Shown: positions 1 to 11,475 of the stretch, piece after piece | Layout: each line of letters begins with the position of its first letter | Numbering within the stretch: the first letter of the stretch is position 1 | Source: Porpolomopsis calyptriformis | Lineage: Eukaryota; Basidiomycota; Agaricomycetes; Agaricales; Hygrophoraceae | NCBI GenBank assembly: GCA_951640195.1 | Contig: OX621164.1 | Span: forward strand, 1,221,098 to 1,285,097 | Reading direction: 5' to 3' | Length of the DNA: 64,000 bases | The notes under the pieces: model-generated | What the model saw: only the letters and a program-made list of their open reading frames with translations | What the model was told of the DNA's origin: nothing | Databases searched by the model: none | Made by a program: the position numbers and the translations under genes

Positions 1-1325
1 CATTTTCTCTGTTTCTTCACCACCCATAAATGCTATTTCCTCGGCAAATTCTGCAAGGCGAGAGTGTGTGTGCCGTAGAGAGCCAGAGAGTTGAGCGGAA
101 AGAGTTGTGTACATGCCGAATGGAGGCGTAAGATATCGCACTAGATTTCAAAATGATCCAGTGAGGTGTTTGCCGGTCCAAAGAGCGGCCAGCTTACGCA
201 AAGCAGCTGAAGACTGAACTAATATTGTGAGAAGCAGCAGTCCTTCGGCGCCTACGTTCCGAGAGAGTTGATAATTATATAGAATAACATCGAGAACCGG
301 CTTTGCTAGATTTGAATAGATGGCTGCCAGGTGGGTAGAAAACTGGTGAATGTCGTGTGTTACCATCCTGTGGTGGTAATAATGGGGAAATAATTCAAGC
401 GAGAAAGCTCAAGTTGAAGCTGATACGCAACTGGTCGGGATTTCTTATTCGATCATCCAAATTGGCTGGAATAGCAGAATGCCAATCAAAGGTCGAGTGA
501 CATGGAGGATAGATATTCGCTCACACAACTTATAATAGACCTTCCCATCTGGACCTTCGCCCTCATCACCAAGATATTGTTTCAAAACCTCCTCTGTGAG
601 TCGAGTGCGGTAAGCTATTGCTAACTTGTTCTGGACGTAACTAAGCCAACTATTCGTCCATGTGGCTGGGATAGCCACAAGCAACCATCGCAAGATGTTC
701 AGCAGAAATTGAAGAGGTTGCGCCCGCACCAGACTAGCAACAATCCTGAAGATGTAGATTTAGCACTCAAAGTTGATAAAACAGTGCGTGAAAATGATTC
801 AGGGGAAGCCCGGTCATCGATTCCGTCACATACACGCACTCGAAGCAGAAATTTGTAGCAAAAATTCAAACGCACTTTCCGTCCAGAGCAGCAACATACA
901 ACGATATAGCGGTTCGGAAGACGAGCAAACCAGAGTGCATCACAAGCAAGAGTGCTTCTTTTGAGTGTATACTTGGGATAACAATGCGAAGGATGGTCGA
1001 CAACCGTTGGTAAAATAATGCGTCAATCTGAATGTCATTGTCATAAGTACTTGAGAAAGCAGAACGAAAATGTCTGGAGACGAACTGCCACTTTGGGAGG
1101 CTTCCCATCGTTCTTCCCATCCGCGCTGCTTTTCGTCTTCTTGGCTGCACTGGGCGGAATGTTAGGCCGGGCAGAAAACCCACGATACGTTGTCCCGAGT
1201 ACATAAAGGACAAATCCAGTGACCAAGAACCTCTGAACTGTAGGTCGGTGCTTGGCATATACTGTAGCAAAATGCGCGAGCTGCTTGCTCAGATTCTCCG
1301 AACGCAGAGTAGACAGAACAGCCAT
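1..1325 (-). CDS. Peroxisomal ABCD-family half ABC transporter, N-terminal part (cut by left edge)
   Basis: This is the membrane half of an ABCD (ALDP/PXA) transporter, which imports long-chain fatty acids or their CoA esters into peroxisomes. The start is ATG at 1325, opening MAVLSTLRSENLSKQL. After a Lys-rich linker comes LSTILRIVIPSIHSKEALLL, then a segment with LVFRTAISLYVAALDGKIV, the ABC_membrane_2 signature region. Splicing across about 470-510 gives NLDDRIRNPDQ, the conserved ABCD motif. A later exon gives RYLTPPFGMYTTL and LAEFAEEIAFMGGEETEK, the EAA-like region. The nucleotide-binding domain lies outside the window. Introns are short, with GT-AG ends. A CACGTG lies 65 bp upstream of the ATG. 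I cannot tell whether it is the PXA1 or the PXA2 orthologue. Confidence 0.88.
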
Positions 1326-1389
1326 ATATCTGGATCGAAAGATAGAACCACGAACTAACGCCTGATCAGAGTGGGAAGCATTTACGATT

Positions 1390-1395
1390 CACGTG
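1390..1395. promoter_or_regulatory. CACGTG E-box upstream of the ABCD transporter
   Basis: A perfect CACGTG palindrome (context gattcacgtgaattt) lies 65 bp upstream of the ATG, in the 285-bp gap between the ABCD start and the SSK2 3' end. It is a site type bound by bHLH factors such as Cbf1. Function is inferred from motif and position only. Confidence 0.3.
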
Positions 1396-1610
1396 AATTT
1401 CACATGCAATCTTATCACGAAACTCAGATTATGCGCTTGCCATGCAAGCAACTCCTGAAATTTTCGGAAAATCGATGATTATGCTATGGTAATACACAGT
1501 GGAAAGGGTTATCACTAGGTCTGAGAGCCATGAATGGGCGGAATGGCCTAGGACGGTATGTGTTCGACATGAATATTGGTGGTAGAAGTGAATGACATGA
1601 TTGCTCTTTT

Positions 1611-4600
1611 TTACGGAACAGAAAGGGCTTCGAAAGACTCCTCAGAGGGAATTCCCCCAGAAGGACGAGCTGCGATTTCGTCTTCCTGGTACCGCAAAAG
1701 AGCCTCTCGGAATTCTAGCATCCACGGATGATCCATCAGCTCCCCTGCTGTTGGGCGTTTCATCGGATCTATCGTCAAGCACTGTTTGATAAAGTTGATG
1801 CCTAGTTCGCTGAGCTGGCCCGGCTCGGGCAAGGGAGGATGTTGAGTAGCAACTCCAATATGGAACATGATTGCCCTAGACAAGACATTCAGATTTTCGA
1901 ATACGATGGAAGGACAACATAACATGCAGACCATTCATTATCGAGGTTGCTCCAGGGTTTCTTGCCTGTCGCGAATTCTAGCACAACGCAACCAAGAGAC
2001 CAAATGTCCATGGCCCCATGTCGACCGCGCTTGTCATTCTTGATGACCTCCGGTGACATGTACATTGGTGTCCCGGTTAGGCTGTTGTTCATGGCTCGAC
2101 CAGCAGGAGTATTGAGTACACCTGGAGGTGATTGAGATGACAGCACTTCGTGGATGCGCCGCGACCGTTGGATTGTACGATTGTTTTTCGCAAGAATCTT
2201 GGCCGCTCCGAAGTCGACAAACTTGATGACACCCAAGTGATCAAGAAGAATGTCTGAAGAACATAAATCATTTTTTTAGTGTTCAAAATCGTCAAACTCA
2301 CTGTCAGGCTTAATATCGCGATGAGCAATGCCATTGGAATGAAGGTATGCTAACCCTTCTAACATCTGCGTCGTGTAGACCTGAATGATGCCTTCGTCTT
2401 CTATGCGGCCGTGCTCCAGCAACGCACCGAGGCTGCCACCCTGGCAATATTCTTCAAAAATATACACCTTATCCCGGTGGACCTCGATGCCATAGTATTC
2501 GACAACGTTGGGATGGTGAAGCATTTGCATAACTCCCAATTCATCCTTGATTTGTGCGTACAGGTTTGGTAGACCAGAGAGCTCTTGGAACTTGACCTCC
2601 TTGACGGCGATAAGGGAACCCGAGTCAAGATTAACGGCGAGATACACAGAACCGAATGAACCAGCACCAATGAATCTACCTTGCTGCCACCGTATTGATA
2701 TATTCAGACTCGAAGAGGCTAAAAACACCAGTGATCGATCTTCTGGTTTCTCATCGTCTAGGACGCGGCCAAGGGCACAGCATTTAGTCTTAACAGTTCT
2801 CTGTTCTTCCAGTTGGCGAATACGACGAGTATTCTTCTCCCAGAACATCTGCGTACTTGAATCGGTATATGCGTATGGGTCCATATTGATGGGTGAATCA
2901 TCAGAGTCAGAAGAAATTTGTGTTGTAGTGTCGTCATTGTCGCCAAGCCGAGCGCTCGTTGTTTGCTGACGCAATAGATCATCTTGTTTTTCCTTCTCCT
3001 TCCTCGCTTCGATGGTCGAACGCGCCCCGAGAATGTCGAAGTGACTGATGAGTAGCGTCATACAACCAGCAACACCCTGCCGCAATAGTTCGAACTGTTG
3101 ATCTGGAAGTTGTAAAATGTTATTCCGTCTTGTGCCGTGATGTGTGAATTCGAGAGCGTTAACAGCCCACTTAAAAGTCTTCCGGTCGGTGGGATCACAG
3201 TCGTCGCAGATAAATGACACCCAAGATATGGCAAGTTGGACGAGTAGTCGATTGAACTTGGCCACCGAAGAGTGGTCCATGTATTTCTGGGCGTGTTGAC
3301 CATGTTCCGACGCGAAAAGATACCAATTCTCCAGCAATTCCTGACAGCCACTCGTCGCTCTAAGGGAACTTCGCACGTGATGAACGGAATCCAGGATTGA
3401 TTCAGCCAGCCGAATAGTTGTACGGGCTATCTTCCGCAATTGGTGGTTGACGCTTGGAAGATGAGCCTGCTGTTCCACCAGACAGGTTAGTTGGCCAACT
3501 CCCGTCTCTATTGGCTCGCCATCGTCGTCAACAGGCAGGAAGCTTTCTGCGAATTGCTGTTTTGCAAAGCTTAAGCGCCGTTGCGCGACTAGTCGGACGC
3601 GATCGTCCTTTAGATCGACGTCGATCTTGGGCATCTCTAGCATGAGTACTAAACCGTTCCATAGGAACTGACTTCGAGGAGAGAGTAAAAGAAGGTATCC
3701 ACCGTCGTCATACTCGTCTTCCGGCAAGTCAGGATAGCCTACCATTCGCATACCATCGTCCGTAACGACCTCGTTGACGTGAAAAGCCTCGTTCAAGATG
3801 CGGTGAATAGCTTCTGGACGATCGCGCAACACGCTAGATGCTACAATGTATGTCCCGTCCTCCTCGAACGATTGTGTGTAGACTAGAAAATGATCGGTTG
3901 CTACGAGGTTTGAAATGAAAGGCTCCAAAGGAACATCTTCTAGGTTATATTCAGCGGAGTTGCTGAACCTCTGAGTAAGCACTCTGTTACCGGTGCCGGT
4001 CGATCAGCAAAAGGAATGAGTACGGAGGGAATCCGCCTACCGGGCAAATCGTTGAAGTTTGCGGTAGCGTAAGCGCACGCTATCGAGAATCTTGGAATAC
4101 CACCGGACCATTTGCTCACCAGTCATCTTTCTATTCGCAGAAGAAGAAACATGAATCTGTGGTGGAGTTTTGGCTTCATTGAGGCCAACACTGGATATTC
4201 GATCGCTCGGCCAATCCTCAGGAATTGGAACCCGAACTTGAGTATCAAAATGGTTCGTAATACGGACCATGAGCTTGTTAGTGAGAGCGCTTCGCAGGGT
4301 GAAGGGTTAAAACAGCCATCACAAAAAATGAACGCTCATACCATAGTTGTTCCGCCACTAGCGACGAACCGCCCGTCACCGTCATGCTCACGTCGTTGAA
4401 AGTAGCCCAGTGAGCCTCCAATACATCGGTCTCCTTTAAATAAACCCTTTTGGCATCACCCTCAAGCTTCCAGTGGATCAACCGAAAAAACATCGACAAC
4501 GCTTCACGAATAGTAGCGTCGTAATCTTCGCTAATACATTGTGGTAAATTCCAGTTTCCGCCTGGGTCAGGCGCGAGGAACGCTTCGTATTGCCTTTTCA

Positions 4601-5975
4601 GCGTGCAGGCAAGACCAATATTGAGTTTCAGATCCTCAGTAACTTGATCGATGATAAGCATATCAGGATCCTTGAGTTTCTGTACGTGGTCAAGGAGGAC
4701 ACAAAGACCAGCCTGTGCGAGCTTCGTTGGGAAGGATATGAGCGGAACTAACTCGTGTTCGAATGTGGGTAAGTTCATTTTTTTCCACAGGGCGGAGAGG
4801 TTGACTTGAGCGTCACGGGCGGCACCAATGAACGAGTGGGCAGTTGTCAAAAATCCCTTTTCAAAAATCCTTTGAATGGATTCCTCCTTCAACACCCTCT
4901 CAACGAAACTGGACCTATCCGCAATCTCCGTTTGCCCATCCCTGACCAGGTGCGCAGTGTTGCAACCTATTGCCACCTCGGCATTCGTGTTAGGCTGCGT
5001 TACATCTAGCGTTTCGCTACCTGTCCACCTCCGAAGGAGAGCAATTTGACGTCGCAGGGATGTGAGTAATGTTGACCACGTATCCAACGTGTCGCAGCGG
5101 GCGTGAAATTCGGGATCCGTGCTGGCTGGTTTATCCAAGTGGAAGGCTTTTAGAGTCGGGTAAAGGGAGCGAGCTACGTCCAAGCGACGCATGAGGGCAT
5201 TCACTTGTTTCAGAGCAGAGCTAGCATCATTGTTTCCGGAGGAATCGACTCGGAACGACATTATCTCTTCGATGACCGGGTCCACTGTGCGCAATCTCCG
5301 TTCGTCCAAAGCTTTCTTTTCGACTTCTTCTGAAGTGCCACGAATCTTGGCTCGTATTCCTAACCAAATGTTCAAATGGGTACGGTTCTGCTCTTCCGCA
5401 GAGGACTCCAATGCGACGGCGATTCGCGTTTTTTCAGACTTGAGAACGTCTCCATCCAACACGGAGGCAAGCATGGTTTGCCATTCTAAACGTTCTCGTT
5501 CCTCCAAAGTTGCTGGTCGGTTAGATTGGGACTCCAGAGCCAATGCGGCTATTCGGTCGATTACCTCGCCTCCCGCGGTGGCACGATTCATATCTTCGTC
5601 ATCGCTATCCCCAGTATCTACAAGTTGCCCGAGTCCTCTCTGGAAATAATGGCTATCGGGGTCATTGCGAGGGTCATCCTCAATGCCCGGTTCAGACCTA
5701 TATCTCCGGACAAATTGTGAATATATATCCGGATATTTTGAGACATGGCGGGGAGCGTCCGAGGTAGTTGTGTTGCCATTGTTCAAGCTAAAGGAGGCGA
5801 GATGCTTCCGCGGTTTCAATCGACCTCGATGCGATGAATTAGTAAGTGACGTCGCTGGTGGACTATAATGAGGTCTTGGTATGTCCCAATCAGCTTCGTC
5901 AGGGTCGTCTTGGTAGTCCACGTTTTGAATACCCTGCTCGGGGTGAGGAAATAACGTCGGCTCGTGCCGTCGCAT
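1611..5975 (-). CDS. SSK2: MAP kinase kinase kinase of the osmostress (HOG) pathway, SSK2/SSK22 family
   Basis: Large MAPKKK of roughly 1,350 residues. The long N-terminal half (4278-5975 and 2700-3982) is the regulatory region typical of Ssk2/MEKK4. The kinase domain is at the C-terminus: glycine loop IGAGSFGSVYLAV, catalytic Lys in IAVKEVKF, HRDIKPDNILLDHLGV, DFGAAKIL, then SLTGTPMYMSPEVI, DIWSLGCVVLEFATGKKPW and the closing MKRPTAGELMDHPWM. The HRD-DNILL junction is restored by removing an intron at about 2248-2300, and the block beginning AIMFHIG follows another intron at about 1874-1938. The family receives signals from the Ssk1 response regulator and phosphorylates Pbs2. The reading frame extends to 6011 on a TTG, so ATG 5975 (MRRHEPTLF) is the supported start. 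It is divergent from RBG1, with 121 bp between start codons. Confidence 0.93.
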
Positions 5976-6096
5976 AGTCGCGTCCTTGCGATGGTATGTG
6001 GACTGGTGCAAATGGAATGAAGCTTAAAAAGGCAATTGATAATCCTCACGATCAAATCTTTGAGACTGAAATACTCAATCCAGCGCATCATTCACG

Positions 6097-8176
6097 ATGG
6101 GTGTGGTAGAGAAGGTACATAATCAACTTTCTTTTCTTCCGATGGAAATGTGATCCTTTGTGTAGATCAGAGAGATTGAAGGTGAGATCCGTTACTTGGC
6201 TGGTTGAGGCAGGTTTAATAGTAGCGGGCCGCGCTAGAGGAAATGGCGAGAAGTGAGTATCCAATTCTCGGGGTGGTTACGTGCATTCGTTCATCCACTC
6301 CCTTTAACCAGCCCAGAAAAATAAGGTCGTTCAAGTTCCTCTACCCGACATGGTGATTCGTTGTTAAAACACGTATTGTAGGCAACGGAGTACCACCTGG
6401 GTTTGTTGAAAGCCAAACTTGCTCGTTATCGCGCCCAGTTACTTGAACCAACGACCAAATCCGGGCCAGCTGGTGTCGGTTTTGACGTCCAAAAATCCGG
6501 AGACGCCAGAGTCGCCTTGATTGGTTTTCCGTCCGTTGGAAAGGTGATGTATTTGCAATCCAGTAAACACTTTTCTCCTCAAGAAATTTCAGTCAACTCT
6601 ACTGAACAAAATCACACGCACCACGTCTGAGACGGCTGCTTATGAATTTACTACTCTCACTGTAAGCAGGAATCCTTTTTATGCATTGTTCTGATTGGTT
6701 GCAAAGGCCATTCCCGGGGTGATTGAATATCAAGGCGCTCGAATACAGCTTTTGGATCTCCCCGGAATTGTCGAAGGTGCTAGCCAAGGTACGTTCTTTT
6801 ATCTCCATTTCATCACATCCAAGTCCAACGTACATACAATAGGTCGTGGACGCGGACGTCAAGTTGTTGCAAGTACGGCTTCTTTGTCTTGATCTTGCGA
6901 ATTGGGATTCACAATAACTAAAGCGGCGAAAACGGCCAACCTCATTTTAATCATGCTGGACGCAACCAAGTCTGAAGAACACCGACGACTATTAGAAATT
7001 GAGTTGGACACCGTTGGCATTCGTCTGAATAAGAAGAAGCCTGACGTAGTATTCAAACGACGGAACACTGGTGGTGTTAGTATCTCAGTCGTAAATTTCT
7101 CAGCCTAATGACTTATTTTTCTTTCGATAGATAACTGTAGGGACTTTCACAATTCGACAAAGCTCAGCCGCTCAAACAGAATACTGTGGTCGTAGCTTAA
7201 TACCACCGTCAAGCTGACGAGGACCGATGAAAAGACCATTCGCACGATTTTGGCTGGCTGTAGGCTTTGTTTCCTGAAGAGTGAACGAGTTCAAATCTTA
7301 TGACTCCAGATAAACTCCATAACTGCGACGTCATGATTCGCGAGGATGTATGGCCATTTCCTTTCATTCGTACGGAAGTTAACCAGCTTTGAAGATCACA
7401 ACGGATGAGTTCATTGACGTCCTCATTGGTATTTCTTCTAGTCCTTTCTACGTCAACCGCATTCAAACGAAAATTTATACGCAAGGGAACCGGAAATACA
7501 TACCTTGTTTATGTGGGCATCTCTAGATTATCCCGTTCCGCTGTACTCACATCTTGCGCTCGTAGATGTGTATAACAAAATTGATGCTATCAGTCTAGAA
7601 CAAGTGGATAAGCTAGCCCGATTGGATCACTCTGCGGTCATCAGTTGCGAAACGGGTCTCAAGTATGTCTCACTGTGTGCAGAGGTCCCCACTGATTTAA
7701 CACAGTTTAAAGTTTGGACCTCCTCGTAGACCGAATTTGGGAGAGACTAGAGCTGGTTAAATTATACACGAAGAAACGAGGTGCACAGCCCGATTTATCT
7801 GATCCTGTATGCCTTCGAAAGGGAGCAACAATCGAGGCATGCTCCCTAATGTTTGACACCGTTCTGGCCTGAATTTCATCCAAAACAGGATGTCTGCAAT
7901 ACAGTCCATCGGTCACTCGCTACGAATTTCCGTTACGGTCTCGTCTGGTGAGTAATGTAGTTTAGGCCCTGACTCGAATCTTACATATGATATATGATTC
8001 TTAGGGTATGTCTTTCTCGATGTGTCAGAGTCACACTATCATCATACCAGCAGGGCAAGTCTTCAAAATTCAATCCTCATGCTCAGAAAGTTAGCTTGAA
8101 CCACGTCATACAAGATGAAGATGTCGTATCTAGTGCGCCTGTTTCCGCGGTTATTCGTTCACTCCGCTTACCATGA
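6097..8176 (+). CDS. RBG1: Developmentally regulated GTP-binding protein DRG1/Rbg1, 19 short exons
   Basis: OBG-type GTPase of the DRG family, associated with ribosomes and translation. Spliced by hand the protein reads [40 protein letters not shown], the P-loop [16 protein letters not shown], switch region [38 protein letters not shown], the NKID-type motif in [10 protein letters not shown], and the TGS domain ending [14 protein letters not shown]. Exons I can place are 6097-6114, 6166-6181, 6238-6252, 6312-6325, 6382-6543, then eight more including a 6-nt exon at 7131-7136, 7566-7662, 7713-7836, 7889-7947, a single base at 8005, and 8054-8176. The intron 7837-7888 is GC-AG. All junctions keep the DRG1 frame. 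The last about 15 residues do not match the usual family tail, so the 3' end could involve one more intron. Confidence 0.88.
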
Positions 8177-8546
8177 ATGACAGTTTTTACCAAGTGAACC
8201 CGACCAATATCATATTCGACGGGAGATATGGTGAAATGGGCGGAAGAGGTTTCAAGACGGCACTCTCGGATTTATTGATAGCTTTGCGCAAAGATCGTCT
8301 TGCAACCACTGTGACCCAAAAACGAAAACCAGTTACTGACCGTCGGCTCCGCTGGCAATTTATCAATATCCGTCGCTTTTATGAAGTGAACACAGATAGA
8401 AAAAATTTAATTATCTAGTTAGCACCCGTAGGGTCTGGTTCTACATTGTTCAAGATTTATCAGTCTGGTCGCCCCACTTTGGAAAATCAAGAATCATCAA
8501 AAGAGGCGTCAAAAAGATTGAAACAAGTATATATCTCTACAACATC
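8177..8546. other. Convergent intergenic region RBG1 / membrane protein
   Basis: Between the tail ends of two convergent genes. It holds an open frame at 8173-8418 (81 codons) with no family I recognise and no intron-exon logic linking it to RBG1. It most likely holds the two 3' untranslated regions. Confidence 0.4.
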
Positions 8547-11049
8547 CTACTCTATAATCCAACGCTTTGAATTACCAATTGACTCCTTCCCGCTTGATTG
8601 GCTGTTGCTCCTTCCGGGAAGGGCACCATCGACGTTACCTTGCTCGTTGTTCATGTCCCCGGTGATCTCACTTGTTTCTCCCCGACCAGCATTGGCAGAA
8701 GACGAGAACCCTGGTGGTGAAGGCAAAGGGCGCGGCGCGTCAAATAGCTCCTCGGAATATTGGACAGGTTTTCTGGTAGAACGAGCAGGCGCAAATTTCA
8801 TTTGGCTAGGAGGTGGGACCTCGGCTCCAGAACCGAAAGTGATAGAAAAGGTGGGGATGGCTGCGTGTCTGGAGGGGAAGCTGACCTTTTCGGAGTCATC
8901 ATCATCTCCGACACCGTAGTTGTACGGACCATCACTTTCGAGGCGTTCCTGCGCTTGAACTGGATGATAAACAAAGGGAGTGAATGAGCCCTGTCAAATA
9001 ATTAAGGAGCCGGATGACTCACGATAGCGTAGCAACCCTTTACCAAAGTTGATCATACAGATGACGCCAAGGATCAATGTCGCCGAAGTCAAAAGAACCG
9101 ATGCCGATGCCATTATGGAGAAGAAGGGCCACTGAACGAACGTCCACAGAAAGGAAGTGGATACAAACATAGCTGCCCATCCACCCATGTAACCCACAGC
9201 GACCAGCAAGAAAATCAGCATAGGAGTGCGAAGCTCCCGTCGGGTGGCGAACCAACCCTAATGTGTAGTTAGTTGAATGATCAACCCAAATAAAGAGGCT
9301 TGAATTACCGTTATCAGCCAAGGGATCATGACCTGCGGGGGATAGTTTTATAAGGTATTCAATCAAACGATAATTTGTGGGGGCTTACGATAAGGGTAAC
9401 TATTGAAAAGGATCTGTATAGTTGTGTCAGGCTTGCATGTCTTCCAATGTCCCCATTATAAAGCTGATCGATCCAAAGAGCAACTGTGGCGATTATGAAG
9501 AAAAATGACAGTTGGATGGTGATGGACAGTGTCAAAACAATCTTGTAGACGCGGTTGATGGTCAGCGAAGCCCCTACACGCTTGAAGGTCTGCCATCCAA
9601 ACAACTGCCCAGGTCGTTTGCATTGAATCTATGGTTGCGATTTGTGGAAAGGAACCAATACGAACCTTGATGAGCTTCCACGTGAGGAAGGCGGACACGA
9701 TCAAGGCCAAAACATTCAGAGCTAAGATCGGGATTTCGGCATAACGTCGTTGTAACCAGTAGTCGGGAAATTTCAGCAGATTGATCGGATTGCAAGCACC
9801 ATTGACAGTCAATCGGAGAAACTGGGCGCGGAAATCGGCCGTCTGGGTTATTTGGAAGCCTGCCCAGCTAGTGGCAAGCATGTGGGTAAGCAATGACGCC
9901 AAGCTATCCAACATCGTTAACAGTCGAACGAAATGTAGTCGTGGGTGCGCTTACATGTGAGGGATGGATTCATTGAGGAGCTGAAAAAGATTGATGAGAC
10001 CATGATAATAAAGGACTTTATGGATATTCGCACAGCGACAACAGACATCCCAAGGACCCAGAACTGAAAGGCGATGAATATAATGTCTTCACGTTTGGTG
10101 TTGTTCAGACTGAAACATTCTACATGAGAAGCTACTTCGAGCAACAAAATAACTGCTTACACTTCAACGGGGAAACTCAACGCTAAAAGACAAGTTTGGT
10201 CTAAATTGACCACTGTTTGTCGCCACCCGAAGCCGTCTAAGATGACCTGAGTAGTGTTCTGGTTTCGTCGCAAATCGCGTCCATGCAGAGCCTACGAGAA
10301 GATAATTCAGATGCAGGTATGTAATCGTAGGGAGAAACGAACGTAGTTATTGCCATAGCCCATATTGTCGTTGGCATTGTTGTTCCCAGGGGCGACAGTA
10401 GCAGACGGGGAAGCCGCAATAGACGTTTGGTCGTTCCCAGACGCAACAGTAGCGGCTGGAGGGGGGAGAGCAGAGGTTCGAGCTGGGTTGGGTAGTTTCA
10501 AAACAGTAATAGTGACGGTGTCTGCTACAGTCGTTGTAACGGTGTTACTGACAGTGGAGGATTCGGGCGCGGACGAAGAAGCGGAAAATGAAGGAGAGCT
10601 AAAGGTCGAAGACGGAGAGGATGAGAGCAAGGGAACGGAATTGGATGAATCATCAGGTTGGGATGCCGAGTTTGCTTTGTAGTCGGTAGAGGAGATGAAA
10701 TTATCACTGCCGACAGTACCGTTCCAAATGAGTTCGCAACTATTGACACTGAGGGATGTCGGAATGGAATGGCAAATGCGAAAGTCGTTGCGGAGGACGG
10801 GGAAGCCAGTCACATTAACGTTTCCTTGGGCAACGACATCTTCCAAGAAGTTTGTTGCTCTTTGGTTGATATTGAATGCCCTGAATTGCAATGAGACCTG
10901 GATGATGAAATGTAAAACGGAAAACGCGAAATAGAACGCGGTCAGTCGAGAGAATGTCACTCGATCCCACTGTTGGATTGAAAGTCAACTTCGGTGTCGG
11001 TCACTCGAGCGAGGGCAGGATGGGCTTGCATCAACGGCCGAGAGACCAT
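8547..11049 (-). CDS. Hypothetical multipass membrane protein with Ser/Thr-rich loop
   Basis: I do not recognise the family. Near the N-terminus is a hydrophobic segment (RLTAFYFAFSVLHFIIQV), then a luminal or extracellular stretch ending in a Ser/Thr/Pro/Ala-rich block (10370-10640, with repeated TVTTTV and ATVAPGN-like units) that suggests O-glycosylation. Several exons between 9000 and 10150 encode hydrophobic helices, for example VLALIVSAFLTWKLIKV, LTLSITIQLSFFFIIATVAL and FLLVAVGYMGGWAAMFVSTS. The cytoplasmic tail has VGDDDDSEKVSFPSRHAA and a polar C-terminus ending SKRWIIE. The N-terminal exon frame opens on GTG at 10960, so the real start is upstream. ATG 11049 begins a reading frame (MVSRPLMQAHPALAR) that could splice to WDRVTFSRL, but the intron needed would be only 35 nt. 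The start is therefore open. Confidence 0.62.
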
Positions 11050-11475
11050 CGTCACTTCTGGGCGATAGTACCAAGGCGCGCATAACACTCGACCATTCCT
11101 GCCGGCGCCAAAAGAAGGAAGCTCACCAGCAGCTTGAATTTTGAAAGAACGTAAACAGAAACGGGATTATGCATTAGACGCATGTCGTTGGTGTGGGCAG
11201 GTCACAATTGACCCAAAACACCTGAAAGTTGAAGAGAGAAAGAATGAAAGATTGCCACTAGGACAGAAGACAACCAGGCCCAAAATCGAGTCCTTAAGAC
11301 CGAGCAGGACGTAGGCAGGACCAGCCAGATGGAAGTATGAAAGAACGGATGGAGTTGAATTTGTTCAGGAATATGAGTTTGGAGTTGTCATGCCACAGCA
11401 TGGAACAACCGGCGATGATGGTTACATCCTCGAGAATTATGTAATTCTCAAATTAACTCGATCATCGGAATCATC
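11050..11475. promoter_or_regulatory. Divergent promoter region membrane protein / RINT1
   Basis: About 425 bp between two divergent starts. I see no coding frame I can support and no clear TATA or E-box element. It may include the unresolved first exon of the membrane protein on its left side (ATG candidates near 11080). Confidence 0.35.

Noticed and set aside
3982..6011. Starts at 3982 (GTG), 6011 (TTG), 10960 (GTG) and 53133 (TTG)
   Set aside because: These frame openings are non-ATG triplets. In a fungal nuclear gene they are internal exon edges or lie upstream of the true ATG, so ATG positions or splices were used instead.
8173..8418. 81-codon frame starting [10 protein letters not shown] after RBG1
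   Set aside because: No recognisable domain, no splice link that continues the DRG1 tail, and it sits in a convergent 3' region. Probably chance.
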